The notes: generated by a model not told the origin, from the sequence alone. A DNA stretch of 64,000 nucleotides from Ypsolopha sequella (GCA_934047225.1 OW203989.1:12003977-12067976), one strand, 5' to 3'. Positions 22,201 through 27,910 are shown, counted from the first letter of the stretch. A program made the numbers and translations.

Positions 22201-23622
22201 CGTCTTATCTTTTTCTTTCTTTATAGGAAAGACAAGGACAGAACGCTTAAATTTAGTTTAGTCCTGTCAAATAAGTTAAGATGTGCTTCACCGAATCGGT
22301 ACCATTGTGTCTTATTACACAATGTACCATTGTGTCGAAAAAAATATAAGAAACTGCAGTAAAGGATTTTTATATTATTTTTATTCTTTGTTATTATAAT
22401 TTTTATTTTGTTATTGTTATTCTTTGTAATAGCGAGGGTAATGAAAGACAGATCCGACAAACTGAAAATATGTGACGGAATGCGTTCCCAAACGCAAAAC
22501 TTATGTTTGTTTTTCTTATTTTTTTATAAAAAGTATTATATAAATGTAATTGCGTGACAATAAAGCGTGTTTATTGTTTCTGTGCAGGATCATTTACAAC
22601 GTAATGCATAAAATAAAATATGATTTATACTTGCGATTGTCGACACTTGATGAAACATAGAAAGCATCTTGATTTTGAACACAACCACTTGTACTATTTG
22701 TTTCATTAAATGTATTTGTTGCACACTTCCCAACCGTTTTCGGAAATCTAAAACGACAAACGTATGTCAACAACGTTTAATTGCTCGTATATTAAAATAA
22801 TAAGTATTTTGTACCCCCTGTAGATGGACTGATTTCCGAAACCGGTTGGGAAGTGTGCAACAAATATATTTAATGAAACAAATAGTACAAGTGTTTGTGT
22901 TCAAAATCAAGATGCATAAAAGAAAACATTGCTAGATAAGCCTAAATGACATTAAACTATTGTCGCTTAGTACCATAAATCACAGTTATTAAATAAGAAA
23001 AATAATCATAAGTTTAGCGTTTGGAAACGCGATCCGTCGTATCAACCTTAATACACAAATATGAATGGTGTCGCCATAAAAATGAACACAAAAAAAGTCA
23101 ATATACCTAACTTTGTCAGATTGGACCTTCACACTACAGCGACATTTAAATTATTCCATTTGCCCACTAAAATCAATTGTCAATTGATGCATTTTTGAGG
23201 ACATTTACATATGCCCGCTTTAATCCATTACGCATTGAAAAGATCCATTGATGGATTTTTTGGACTATTGTTATAGAGCGTTGTAAATTTGTCATTACGA
23301 ATCACACACCTTGACTGGCCGTCGCGTGTGATTCGTTATGATTAGTTTGTCGCACTCCACTAGAACAAATTAAAAATCGAACCAACTACCATGGAATTTA
23401 AACCTTCATTGTAACCTCTTTTGTATTTGAAATCGGTTTGATTTTCCTGTTATTTGTTCAAATTTGAGTATTCTGATTTATGTTTTTTCACAGGTAAGGA
23501 CTAAAACAAAGCAGCTTTCCTTGTCGCTATCTGCAGAAGGGCAGGTGGAACATCTTATAGTGGAAGCAACAAGCGTTCACAATCTGTGCCAAATGTACAT
23601 CGGTTGGGGACCATTCTTGTGA
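1040..23622 (+). CDS. ATR: Serine/threonine kinase ATR, 3' part of gene (15 exons)
   Basis: ATR (mei-41 in Drosophila, Mec1 in yeast) is the PI3K-like kinase that, with ATRIP, senses RPA-coated single-stranded DNA at stalled forks and signals through Chk1. Fifteen exons with matching phases join as 1040-1266, 2236-2389, 3387-3497, 4500-4666, 5629-5758, 6624-6787, 11022-11178, 12279-12518, 14070-14307, 15256-15501, 17029-17185, 19072-19136, 19641-19824, 21028-21214 and 23494-23622 (2556 nt, 851 aa plus stop). The order is late FAT repeats, a kinase domain with the lysine segment [13 protein letters not shown], the catalytic loop GDRHGEN and metal-binding DFN, then a FATC tail ending [13 protein letters not shown] in place of DFG and the phrase [11 protein letters not shown] are ATR-specific and separate it from ATM, mTOR and DNA-PK. 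Vertebrate ATR is about 2600 aa, so two thirds lie upstream. All introns are GT-AG and full of repeats; no coding defect is visible. Confidence 0.95.
1589..2123. mobile_element. hAT-like non-autonomous element
   Basis: The element begins CAGCGTTTCTTAACCTGTGG and ends with the inverted sequence AGGTTAAGAAACGCTG, a common hAT end type. Flanks CTCTAAGC and CTTAAGC(G) look like a decayed 7-8 bp target duplication. It has been split by the family B MITE at 1734-1975, so it is the older insertion. Confidence 0.75.
1734..1975. mobile_element. MITE family B, copy 1 (nested)
   Basis: Inverted arms begin CATCTTGAATTAAAACACTT and end with the complement, followed by TTTCACCAAGTGCCGACAAT. The core carries CCGAAACCGGTTGGGAG. 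Relatives are at 4271-4435, 14651-14729, 22625-22915, 56982-57087 and about 60578-60660. This copy is nested in the hAT-like element. Confidence 0.75.
2236..2389 (+). CDS. ATR: ATR exon b (FAT domain)
   Basis: The acceptor is ATTTCAG|G and the donor CAG|GTACAT. The first base completes the Arg codon of the previous exon and the exon ends in phase 0. The segment [20 protein letters not shown] followed by [10 protein letters not shown] matches the helical repeat in ATR that reads as an LNW..RL.M.Q.SYRA.EPIL-type block. Confidence 0.88.
2889..3330 (+). mobile_element. tRNA-derived SINE interrupted by a MITE
   Basis: The head GCGGTAGCTCAGTCGGTAGG with the B-box-like GGTTTGAAATC resembles a Pol III promoter derived from a tRNA. 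The body (TTATGTGCATAGTATTTGTA, then the GGTAAATGAAAAT to GCGTGTATTTGTGCCC region) matches the SINEs at 33235 and 57823. A 140-bp palindromic insertion at 3013-3152 splits it. Confidence 0.75.
3013..3152. mobile_element. Small palindromic MITE inserted in a SINE
   Basis: The ends GCACCCGTAACACAGTTTA and TAAACACTGTACTACGGGTGC are inverted. Comparison with uninterrupted SINE copies (ACTTGTTGAACGGTGAAGG) shows that this block is extra sequence. Confidence 0.7.
3387..3497 (+). CDS. ATR: ATR exon c (FAT domain)
   Basis: A phase-0 exon of 37 codons, TTGGCAG|GAA to [29 protein letters not shown] corresponds to the conserved ATR motif of the type CWLQSARVARKAGHHQ. Confidence 0.9.
3387..3497 (+). promoter_or_regulatory. 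ATR: Splice boundaries of ATR exon c
   Basis: TTATCTTGGCAG is a weak polypyrimidine acceptor but is the only one that keeps phase 0 with the flanking exons; the donor is CAG|GTATAA. Confidence 0.5.
4271..4435. mobile_element. MITE family B, copy 2
   Basis: It starts ATACTTGCGATTGTCGGCAC, continues through TTTCACTTTATTTATG and the core CCCAACCGGTTTCGGATTTT, and ends in the inverted arm GTACAAGTGCTTTTAAATC. It ends about 65 bases before ATR exon d. Confidence 0.7.
4500..4666 (+). CDS. ATR: ATR exon d (FAT domain)
   Basis: The acceptor is TTTTACAG|TCA and the donor CAGAG|GTAAAG; the exon ends two bases into an Arg codon. [19 protein letters not shown] and [19 protein letters not shown] match the ATR segment with the pattern NAGES..ELYVERAKWLWSKG..HQAL. 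Confidence 0.9.
5080..5200 (-). repeat. SINE tail fragment, reverse orientation
   Basis: The reverse complement of this stretch (ATCACGTTGGGACGTAA on the minus strand) matches the SINE tail at about 460-480 and 56745-56800. Confidence 0.5.
5251..5574. mobile_element. Element with inverted ends and a GC-rich core
   Basis: The arm ATTACATACGGCTTGAACAA with ATCACGTGTGATTGTTGTT on the left is repeated inverted on the right (AACAACAATCACACGTGAG, CAAGCCGTATGTAATAATAA). The core holds a small open frame of 62 codons from 5283, low-complexity Ala/Ser/Thr/Arg. A truncated relative of the right half is inserted at 52818-52986. Confidence 0.7.
5629..5758 (+). CDS. ATR: ATR exon e (FAT domain)
   Basis: The acceptor is GGTTTCAG|G and the donor TTG|GTAAGT. 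It encodes [19 protein letters not shown] and later CKQWEKSL, the segment before the conserved 'Y..LAKYYD'-like helix. It ends in phase 0. A TIR-bearing MITE begins about 30 bases after the donor. Confidence 0.88.
5788..6027. mobile_element. MITE with ACACGGGAC ends
   Basis: The left end ACACGGGACGTGGCCAAGCG and the right end CTGGCCGAGTCCCGTGT are inverted repeats, flanked by TA on both sides. It is non-coding and sits directly after ATR exon e. Confidence 0.7.
6126..6280. mobile_element. Short palindromic MITE, TA-flanked
   Basis: CCCAAAGTAATAATGCGCAT at the left is complemented by ATGCGCATTATTACTTTGAG at the right. TA follows GTACATA-type flank on the left and starts TATTAG on the right. 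Confidence 0.75.
6337..6586 (-). mobile_element. MITE family C, copy 1
   Basis: Bounded by CAATGCAT and TGCATTG. It is the reverse complement of 25381-25637 and 54143-54402, with the shared run GCCCACTTTTTATGCATC in those copies. Confidence 0.75.
6624..6787 (+). CDS. ATR: ATR exon f (FAT domain)
   Basis: The acceptor is TGTGTAG|GTG and the donor ATTTG|GTATGC (two bases of Trp). It contains [20 protein letters not shown], one of the strongest ATR signatures (the family has [18 protein letters not shown]), so orthology to ATR is secure here. The following intron of 4.2 kb is the largest in the visible gene and holds the THAP element. Confidence 0.95.
6896..7168. mobile_element. GC-rich MITE with TA duplication
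   Basis: The ends are inverted repeats of roughly 45 bp (CGCACTGTCCGGTTAGCCGC at the left, its near-complement at the right) flanked by TA at 6894-6895 and 7169-7170. Length is 273 bp and there is no coding capacity. It is much more GC-rich than the surrounding intron and carries internal copies of the CCGTCCGGCTAGCCG-type arm. Confidence 0.8.
7169..7612. other. Intron sequence, no gene
   Basis: Contains an AT tract at about 7235-7310 (ATTTATTA-type) and, at 7505-7600, a GC-richer piece with GCGGGCC and CCGGGCCGGGCG resembling the ends of some hAT elements. No partner end was found. Confidence 0.4.
7613..7886. mobile_element. hAT-type MITE with 8-bp duplication
   Basis: The ends TAGGGTTACCAGA and TCTGGTAACCCTA are inverted, and the exact 8-bp repeat GTCAGGGG flanks both sides (7605-7612, 7887-7894). 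An 8-bp duplication plus TAGGGTTRCCA ends is characteristic of the hAT superfamily. The interior has several internal copies of CTGTCAGGAA-like sequence. There is no coding capacity. Confidence 0.88.
8720..8820 (+). repeat. Fragment of a LINE 3' end
   Basis: The stretch GATCGTAGCAGATGAAAATC with TCTCTGCCTACGTCC resembles the closing codons of an insect LINE reverse-transcriptase ORF (E-D-R-S-x-W-K-S-x-x-S-A-Y pattern). Related pieces are at 14340-14395 (reverse) and 20180-20285. Confidence 0.4.
9430..9834 (-). CDS. THAP zinc-finger domain exon (transposon-derived)
   Basis: Read on the minus strand after a TTTTAG acceptor, the exon encodes [15 protein letters not shown], the F/P-rich middle [32 protein letters not shown] and later AVPHFF, then stops at 9430. 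This is the C2CH pattern (CVPGC ... CSEH) plus a variant of the AVPTIF box that define the THAP domain, which binds DNA. The protein ends about 40 residues later in a basic tail ([13 protein letters not shown]). Most THAP proteins begin MPKRC; here the matching codon is ATA, so either the start codon was lost or it lies in an upstream exon. Relative to a full P-type transposase (over 700 aa) only the N-terminus survives. Confidence 0.75.
   Translation of the reverse strand: MPKRCCVPGCKSNYDSTLKNGGNPFSVFRFPRDENLLNIWIKSIPRADWTPTKGYFVCSEHFSDYKIIRTEKVRRSPDDLYEVVPLHKPKLVAEAVPHFFNNLSSYLSTINKRRRYPSERRQQCQIRDAELQKS
10442..10769. mobile_element. TTAA-flanked MITE
   Basis: GGTGGATGGTCCAGGG at the left and CCTTGGACCATCCACC at the right are inverted, and TTAA lies on both outer edges (10438-10441, 10770-10773). 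Further inside, ACTTGTGAGAACCAATAACG is matched by GTTATTGGTTCCCACAAGT. TTAA duplication is typical of piggyBac and Kolobok elements. Confidence 0.82.
10772..10879 (+). repeat. Perfect 54-bp tandem duplication
   Basis: Two identical 54-bp units (10772-10825 and 10826-10879) beginning AAGTAAATCCGTTTTACTAA, followed by the start of a third (AAGTAAG). The first unit abuts the right TTAA of the preceding MITE. Confidence 0.9.
11022..11178 (+). CDS. ATR: ATR exon g (FAT domain end)
   Basis: The acceptor is TTTTCTTAG|G and the donor GAA|GTGAGT. It completes the Trp codon and reads [11 protein letters not shown], then [20 protein letters not shown], matching the ATR block LAPYQFLTAFSQLISRICHS-type. 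It ends in phase 0. Confidence 0.93.
11754..12178 (+). repeat. Dispersed repeat family E, copy 1
   Basis: It starts AATTCCCATAGCTTAATTTC and ends CACACCTTAACATAATTTAA. Other copies are 25676-26168, 51584-52060, 29675-29992 (reverse) and parts of 17335-17820. It contains a conserved AGTGACGTCACACGA segment and a CTGTCTCTGTCTGTC tract. No coding capacity was seen. Confidence 0.75.
12279..12518 (+). CDS. ATR: ATR exon h (kinase N-lobe approach)
   Basis: An 80-codon phase-0 exon, CTTTCAG|GTG to [39 protein letters not shown] and [13 protein letters not shown] match the ATR block between FAT and kinase (vertebrate AYPQQAMWMM, KSSYPMRVNRC, LLELCNKPV). Confidence 0.95.
12537..12570. repeat. AT dinucleotide microsatellite
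   Basis: A TATATATATA run broken by ACATATATTATAT directly after the donor of ATR exon h. Confidence 0.85.
12574..12838. mobile_element. MITE family M, copy 1
   Basis: Ends read AGAAAGGTGTCACATGGG and CACCTTTCTGTTACACGTTG; the arms include TTATTCAGTCAATGGTA and its complement. It is about 270 bp and matches 32456-32722, sharing the core AATGCAATGCCGCTCGG. The left end of this copy has an extra short duplication (GTGTCACATGGGTGTCACC). Confidence 0.8.
13150..13453. mobile_element. hAT-type non-autonomous element
   Basis: CAGTGGCGTATTT at the left and AAATACGCCACTG at the right are inverted. Flanking octamers AGTACATG and TCTACATG agree at six of eight positions, as expected of an old 8-bp duplication. 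The right part is GC-rich (TGCCGCCCCGGGC). Confidence 0.82.
13651..13945 (+). mobile_element. MITE family H, copy 1
   Basis: It shares AGCGATAGCGATATTTATC, ATGACGTCAC and AACTTCGTCATTTTTTGAGA-type runs with the reverse-oriented copy at 21514-21814. That copy shows better preserved ends (GAGCTCGTCTCC and its complement). Confidence 0.7.
14070..14307 (+). CDS. ATR: ATR exon i (kinase domain start)
   Basis: The acceptor is TTTTCACAG|ACG and the donor TTGAAAG|GTAAAT, ending one base into Gly. It reads [20 protein letters not shown], then [20 protein letters not shown] and PRKVTLK, matching the ATR start of the kinase domain (YIAGFDDMVEILASLQKPKK-like). Confidence 0.95.
14340..14395 (-). repeat. 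LINE 3'-end fragment
   Basis: The reverse complement reads GGATCGTAGCAGATGAAAAT then CTGCAGTCTCTGCCTACCCC, the same LINE tail as at 8720-8820. Confidence 0.45.
14651..14729. mobile_element. MITE family B, partial copy
   Basis: Contains GTGAAACGAGTACAAGTG and GTTTCACCAAGTGCCAACAA, the arm and the outer end of family B without the core. Confidence 0.55.
15084..15222. mobile_element. MITE family A, copy 1
   Basis: Palindromic, starting ATGGTGTCGATTCGGTGTAG and ending GCGAATCGACACAAAT, with the arm TAAATTAAGTTTAGTCCTGTC and the loop around GTCTTTTCGATACAGAAAG. Other copies are 18886-19052, 22139-22305 and 59771-59938. This one ends 33 bases before the kinase exon at 15256. Confidence 0.82.
15256..15501 (+). 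CDS. ATR: ATR exon j (kinase N-lobe)
   Basis: The acceptor is CGTTATAG|GC and the donor AAAAAG|GTGAGA. It encodes [20 protein letters not shown], then [35 protein letters not shown] and [13 protein letters not shown]. It carries the ATP-binding lysine segment ([10 protein letters not shown]) and the hinge region ([10 protein letters not shown]). Near-identity with vertebrate ATR identifies the gene outright. Confidence 0.98.
15839..16742. mobile_element. Long (~900 bp) MITE with CTAAGRCCCACTTGCAG ends
   Basis: The left end CTAAGGCCCACTTGCAGCAT and the right end ATGCTGCAAGTGGGTCTTAG are inverted; second-tier arms GTTAACTAACCC-like and ACTTAACCCGAGTTAAG follow inside. A smaller internal hairpin lies at about 16250-16405 (TGAAGTGGTGTATGT against ACATACACCACTT), possibly another nested element. 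No coding capacity. Confidence 0.78.
17029..17185 (+). CDS. ATR: ATR exon k (kinase domain)
   Basis: The acceptor is TGTTCAG|GT and the donor [31 protein letters not shown] and [20 protein letters not shown] match the ATR insert and the LLPRHPPIFHEWFLRTFPDP helix. Phases are 1 in, 2 out. Confidence 0.96.
17335..17820 (+). repeat. Family E fragments around AT-rich repeats
   Basis: The edges GAATTCCCATAGCTTAAATT and ATTGTGATGTGTGATTGCTTA resemble family E. The interior holds TATATATAAATTAGGTATTA-type A/T tracts and a short AAATA microsatellite near 17662-17685. Part of the interior resembles 16850-16975 (GCATATCT.TTATAGAT and GATGTACCTTT), so another unnamed repeat is present at both places. 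Confidence 0.5.
18147..18556. repeat. GC-rich block with imperfect inverted ends
   Basis: GCTTCAGGCCTCGAGAGGCG at the left and CGCTGCCAGAAGCCTGAAGC at the right are partly complementary, as are CCAAGCGGTTCTTCTTG and the run AAAACCGCTTGGAAGCGC. The block is strikingly GC-rich for this window. It could be a non-autonomous element; minus-strand open frames in it look like by-products of composition. Confidence 0.5.
18886..19052. mobile_element. MITE family A, copy 2
   Basis: CAATGGTGTCGATTCGTTGT to TCGAATCGACACAATTATC, with the arms AACTTATTTGACAGAACTAA and TTAGTCCTGTCAGATAGGTT. It ends about 19 bases before the acceptor of the next ATR exon. Confidence 0.85.
19072..19136 (+). CDS. ATR: ATR exon l (kinase C-lobe, 65 nt)
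   Basis: A microexon, TTGTCCACAG|G to CTTG|GTAAGT. It reads [20 protein letters not shown] and then LG across the junction, the helix preceding the catalytic loop (vertebrate [20 protein letters not shown]). Confidence 0.97.
19229..19483. mobile_element. MITE with TAGTCCGTC ends
   Basis: TAGTCCGTCAGTTAGATTAT at the left is mirrored by GATTATCTAAATGACGGACTA at the right. Inner arms ATATTGGACACGTATTTTTT are also inverted. The middle holds CACGTGACGTCACGCC and a C-rich tract. Confidence 0.8.
19641..19824 (+). CDS. ATR: ATR exon m (catalytic and activation loops)
   Basis: The acceptor is ATTGCAG|GT and the donor TTCAG|GTTTGT. It encodes [20 protein letters not shown], then [20 protein letters not shown] and [26 protein letters not shown] supplies the catalytic Asp and metal-binding Asn; VDFN is the DFG-equivalent; the RLTHNM activation segment is PIKK-typical. 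All key residues are intact. Confidence 0.98.
20180..20285 (+). repeat. LINE 3'-end fragment
   Basis: AAGGATCGTTGGAAGTCTGT and TCTCTGCCTATCCCTCTGGG follow the same terminal reverse-transcriptase pattern as at 8720. Confidence 0.45.
20628..20953. mobile_element. hAT-type MITE, second TAGGGTTRCCAG element
   Basis: TAGGGTTGCCAGGC and GCCTGGCAACCCTA are inverted; flanks CGCCCGGA and CGCTCGAA agree at six of eight positions. The interior has repeated TTACGGTC/GTCCGG words. It is related in its ends to 7613-7886 but not in its interior. Confidence 0.85.
21028..21214 (+). CDS. ATR: ATR exon n (kinase C-lobe end)
   Basis: The acceptor is CTTACAG|G and the donor [52 protein letters not shown] and [15 protein letters not shown] match the ATR tail of the kinase domain and the PRD/linker (vertebrate FLHDPLVEW). 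It ends in phase 0. Confidence 0.95.
21514..21814 (-). mobile_element. MITE family H, copy 2
   Basis: Ends GAGCTCGTCTCC and GGAGACGAGCTC are inverted. The reverse complement matches 13651-13945, including the GATAGCGATATTTATCCC-like segment and the CATCTGAGACG variant. Confidence 0.75.
22139..22305. mobile_element. MITE family A, copy 3
   Basis: ATTGGTATCGATTCGGCATA to GAATCGGTACCATTG, with AACTTATTTGACAGGACTAA arms on both sides around a TCTTTTTCTTTCTTTATAGG loop. Confidence 0.85.
22474..23038. mobile_element. Element with GACGGA..GCGTT ends, host of a MITE B copy
   Basis: GACGGAATGCGTTCCCAAAC at the left and GTTTGGAAACGCGATCCGTC at the right are inverted, followed by a matching ACTTATG word. 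Family B copy 4 (22625-22915) sits inside it. Confidence 0.65.
22625..22915. mobile_element. MITE family B, copy 4
   Basis: Long arms: ACCACTTGTACTATTTGTTT with CACTTCCCAACCGTTTTCGG at the left and CCGAAACCGGTTGGGAAGTG with AAATAGTACAAGTGTTTGTG at the right, plus the outer CTTGCGATTGTCGACACTTG. Confidence 0.78.
23285..23345. repeat. Short hairpin
   Basis: ATTACGAATCACACACC and GCGTGTGATTCGTTATGA are inverted with a small loop. The surrounding 23088-23285 holds degenerate TTGATGGATTTTT words; probably a MITE remnant. Confidence 0.5.
23494..23622 (+). CDS. ATR: ATR terminal exon (FATC)
   Basis: The acceptor is TTTTTTCACAG|GTA; stop TGA at 23620-23622. [40 protein letters not shown] then FL match the PIKK C-terminal FATC motif; most ATR proteins end GWTPYM or GWxPFW-type, so the final Leu is a mild variant. 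Confidence 0.97.
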   Translation, partial: VRTKTKQLSLSLSAEGQVEHLIVEATSVHNLCQMYIGWGPFL

Positions 23623-23702
23623 TAGTAGCATTGATACCCTGATAGTATAAAAGACTGATTTAAAACTGAATATAAAGATGCAAGAAATATTTTTTGTTTA
23701 TA

Positions 23703-23887
23703 ATTAAAAGCTATCCTGCCTCAAAGTATAATTTAAGTAGAAAGTGGTTGCATTTTCATTTCATATGTTTGTAAATTAAAACAATCGGCAGACAATAATA
23801 TTTAATTATAGCTAAACAAACAAGTCCATTGTTCATTCATTCCTATTTACATCTGCATAACAATGAGCTTCGTTTGTCAACAATAAA
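23703..23887 (+). terminator. ATR: Candidate ATR polyadenylation signals
   Basis: ATTAAA occurs at 23703-23708 and 23775-23780 and AATAAA at 23882-23887, all within about 270 bases of the stop codon. Which is used cannot be told from sequence. Confidence 0.35.
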
Positions 23888-25380
23888 ATGAGCGTAAAAT
23901 TTCTCTTATTACGTCACACGGGTCAGCGAAAGTGAAAACATGCCGCTATGAATATTAAGTAATTTACCATCCGCGAGACATTGCTTTGTTTTATCTAATA
24001 ACTGGTTTTTGAGTGTTTGTAAGGAAAATAAGGATTTAAAATTTAAGTGCCGTATGAGTCTTGAAAAGTCGGAAGTTGGCCTAGTCCAGAGCCGTACTAT
24101 ACCTACTTATAATGGACGTAGTAGCATCATTTGGTTATGAATTGTTCTTTCCATAAATTACTGTGATAAATAGTAGTAAAACTAGACGGATTCAATATAA
24201 AAAAAAAATTACCAAAGAAATCGAGTAAAATATTTTATAACCTATTCATTAGTTTGGACATCACACAATACTTAGGCATATATACAATACCATTATCTAG
24301 GCAGTAAAAATATTTGATTCGCATAGAAACTGAATATTATCAGCAAATAAACTCATATTTACTCAGCTTGATATTTAGGTGTAAACAAAATAAATTGTCT
24401 CGATACAAAATTAATACTTGGCCAGCAATAACTTATAATTTATTAGCTTTTTATTTAGAACCTTTCGGATTTCGTTCACAATTTCGAATATGCTGTTGAA
24501 ATTCGACGTACGTTTTACAAAATGGTGCGACGACGGGCGAAGCGAGAAGGACCGTGTTAGGTTGCTTGTGTTCATAAATCCAAGCGAAGCGGGGCGACCC
24601 CTATATTTTCTAAAAAATTACATTTCCCTAGGGGAGGCTGGAAACACTGGCTGAGGGACCCCTCTTACTCTTCCTTGGCCCCTTTACCATAATTCGTGCG
24701 ACATTATATACATAAAAACCCATAAAGTTTCTTATCAGAACTAAATGAATTTCACAAATTACCAATTTTTTTATATTTCCGACTATTGCGGACTAAAAGA
24801 GTTCTTACTAAAATTAAGGCAAATATATTCTATGAGCTACTACTCGTATATACAAACAACTTTAGAACCTAATAAGACGTTATCTGATCAACGTTTTTAT
24901 TTTTTCCGACCACCCCGGTAGCGTGAACTCAATAAACTTGCCGACAGAAAATATTTTAGGACTGACCAAAACCTCAATATATAGCTAACCGTTTAAATTA
25001 TAGCCATTTAAATATAATAAGCGGTCCACACATGCCCACGTTGCCTCGCCCTAAATACGGCACTGATTTACTCACGGAAAATTCTAGTCAACGATGAGTA
25101 ACTTTTGTTACCAAGGAAAAGTTGACATGGAATATTGAAATAAGGAAAATGTGTACTAAACTAAAACTAGGTCTGTAGTAGCATAAATTCGTATCTTGCT
25201 GTTGTGGAAAAGGCTGCTTCTTGATAAAAGTATAAAATACGACATGCATATTAATACAGTTCGTGTAAAATAACAATGCGGTCCGTAAAGTTAGCTGCGA
25301 TTTCGCATAAGGGCGTCACCAGCCAATAAAGGCAAGATGATACGAATCGTATATAAAATAAACGGTTTTTTAAGTTTTTT

Positions 25381-25637
25381 CAATGCATGTGCTCGTAAAG
25401 GCCCACTTTTATGCATCAAAACCGAACAGAAAGTCGATTATTTTGCCCTAGGGCTTTATTATTTTTTTTTTTTTATTTGTTTGCAATGGTTGGCTAACCT
25501 GCAGCCTTTCCTGAGTACCATACATGTTATACTTTTTTTTCTACTGTTTAACGGCTCTGGATACAATCCTTTTGAGCCAATCATAATTGAAAGTTCACAA
25601 GATTGTATTTGTTTTCATTTCCTCACACTATGCATTG
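25381..25637 (+). mobile_element. MITE family C, copy 2
   Basis: CAATGCATGTGCTCGTAAAG to CACACTATGCATTG, containing TTGCCCTAGGGCTTTATTA. It is the same unit as 54143-54402 and the reverse of 6337-6586. Confidence 0.78.
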
Positions 25638-25675
25638 AAATCTTGCCTCGCACCCTTCCTAGTTGGCGCTCCGAA

Positions 25676-26168
25676 AATTCCTATGGCTTAATTTTTAAAA
25701 GATTTTTTCTACATTTGTTTTCAGAGAATTTACGTCATTTTAGGACATTATTATTTTGGTACCTATATTATTTTTTTAACCATTATTTTTTTATGATTAT
25801 TTAAAGAATTGTCCGATGACCTTGTCACTAGAGAATTTTAGACATTATACTAATTGTGATGTGTAATTTCTTATAAAAAAGTGGTCTGTCTCTGTTTGTC
25901 TACTCCTCTGTCTACTCAACTGTTATCTAGCTGTCAAATTAGTCTGAAGCAAATTATTATAAATTTATCTTGATAGCAAAGGACACATTTCTAAACAGCC
26001 ATTACTCAAGTGACGTCACACGAGGGTAAATGGAAGTTGCAGCCTTTTCGTAAAAATATTCATCATCATGAGGTTTTTTAGACCAAAACTTTGAAAATAC
26101 GGCTTATTAAACCTAAATCTCAAAATAGTTTTCGAATTAACACACCTTAACATAATTTAAGCTATGCC
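25676..26168 (+). repeat. Dispersed repeat family E, copy 2
   Basis: AAATTCCTATGGCTTAATTT to CACACCTTAACATAATTTAA, with AGTGACGTCACACGAGGG. It is closest to the copy at 51584-52060. Confidence 0.78.
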
Positions 26169-26169
26169 A

Positions 26170-26320
26170 AAGCAAGGGCGTAGCCAGGATTTTGCTCTGG
26201 GAGACAGGCAAGGGAAAGCTGTAATAAAACCTTATAGTGAAATGAAACAGCATGCCATATGACCACGCCCATAACAGAGTTGGTTGCGTCATGACGACCA
26301 TCCTTAAGAGAAATAACTTT
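26170..26320. repeat. Family L tail and hAT-like GGGCGTAGCCAGGAT fragment
   Basis: AGGGCGTAGCCAGGATTTT begins this stretch; GTGAAATGAAACAGCATG and CCACGCCCATAAC also occur at 47965-47990 and, diverged, at 950-985. Confidence 0.5.
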
Positions 26321-26871
26321 AGAGACATTTTCGGATGACGCTGGGAAGAGGTGTCGTAACGACTCGTAAGGGTGCAGGTCCGTAATAGAATTACATAGAT
26401 AAAAGCTATGAATGAATTAAAGTGTGAGCGATGACTGGTCCGTAATTTGTGAGCTAGCAAACGATGTGAAAGATAGCTTATGATTCGGACCGCATTAAAA
26501 AAGATACATCTTAACCATAACCTCTTATCACAGAATACAATACGATTATTTGATTTTATTTCGTCAAAGTGCCGTGATTCGTGATGGAACAAGAAGAGTT
26601 TGTAGCACTGTTCTTTAACGTAGACTCAGATAGCGACGAAAAAATATATATACATATAAATTCTTCCTTTTCGACGAAAAGTTCCACACGACTTTTTATT
26701 TGTTTCTCTCATGGCCGAATAAAACATATACTATGGTTTGTCTGATCTGAACTGCTGAAATAATGGAGCGAAAACAATTTTTGACATTCCATTCCGTTCA
26801 ACGCTCACATCGCCTCACCTCCGTCGCATGAGCCATGAAACCCTGCGGTCCGTAATAGAATTACAATGGAT

Positions 26872-27054
26872 CATAAGCCATTCACTTCATACTTTCGTAA
26901 TCGATTTTAGCGATATAATTCTATTTCGGAACGCAGGGTACGTCATACGAATGAATGAACGCATTTGCTTCACTCATGGATTATTAGCCATTCACCTCAT
27001 TCATTCGTAATCGATTTTAGCGAAATAATTCTATTTCGGAACGCGGGGAAAGTC
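26872..27054 (+). repeat. Diverged ~105-bp tandem duplication
   Basis: TTCGTAATCGATTTTAGCGA and TAATTCTATTTCGGAACGC occur twice, the second time about 105 bases on, each preceded by AGCCATTCAC. GGTCCGTAATAGAATTACA occurs just before it and again at about 26378. Confidence 0.8.
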
Positions 27055-27399
27055 AGATTCTTTGGTCGCATAAAGTCCACTAAGTATATCAAAATGTCCA
27101 CCTTTTGTATCAATTAGTACTGAACTCTATGACGTTTCCTTTTAGTTTAAAACAGCGCGCTTTGAGCCGTGGCTGTTGCCACCACCTAGAAACAAGCGGT
27201 TAAGAAAATCTGAGCTTTTCTTTAATAACTCTGCTTTTAGATGATTTGAAAAATGTAACATTTAGAGATAACTTCGTATTTTTTTCGAGTGAATTTGAAG
27301 ATATTGCGTTTTTTCTAACACATGCATGCACAATATGCACAATATGGACATGCTTAATATGCATATCACAAGTATAATCTACTATCTAAAATATTTTTA

Positions 27400-27515
27400 A
27401 ATGCAAGTGCTCGTAAAAGCCCACTTTTTATGCATCAAAACCGAACAGAAAGTCGATTATTTTGCCCTAGGGCTTTATTATTATTATTATTTTTTTAAAT
27501 TTATTTACAAAGGTT
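27400..27515 (+). mobile_element. MITE family C, truncated copy
   Basis: Only the first ~110 bases of family C are present (ATGCAAGTGCTCGTAAAAGC to the TTATTATTATTATTTTT tract), joined directly to a family D unit. Confidence 0.7.
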
Positions 27516-27520
27516 GGCTT

Positions 27521-27724
27521 CAAACGAGGAGAAAAAGTGTGTTTGAAGACCTCATTTCAACAATTATTTCTATCGAGGAAAATTTATCCAAACATGTTTT
27601 CCAATTTCAAATCCTTAGATTATATAGTCAAAATACATATACCAGAAACTGATTATAATTTTCCATGTATTTCATGAAATTTCATGAAAAGAAACACCCG
27701 TATTTTTTTCGCATATCGCCTTAA
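27521..27724 (+). repeat. Dispersed repeat family D, copy 1
   Basis: AAACGAGGAGAAAAAGTGTG to TTTTTCGCATATCGCCTTAA. It is repeated at 42961-43217 and 53004-53203. In all copies a frame beginning RR(E/K)SVFEDLIST is partly open, but it is not conserved enough to call a gene. Confidence 0.75.
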
Positions 27725-27910
27725 CTAGGAATTTTGAAAAAATCATTTTGCCATCCGGGCTTAGGCCTTATCAGGCCTTAGGCTCAGGCCTTAGGCTCAG
27801 TCCGACGCTGGCTATACAAAAGCGTAGCCAAGGATTTTAGGAGTCTTATCACCATTATTTACTTAGGTAGAACATTGCTTGATGGAGGTTAAAATTATAG
27901 TACGCTAATG

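Noticed and set aside
25337..25804. 155-codon + strand open frame
   Set aside because: It runs through the family C MITE and into family E, both non-coding elsewhere.
26137..26592. 151-codon minus-strand open frame
   Set aside because: It crosses the boundaries of several repeats and has no conserved motif.
26584..26745. Small frame starting MEQEEFVALF with an acidic stretch
   Set aside because: It resembles the start of some transposases, but only 53 codons, with no continuation or splice support.
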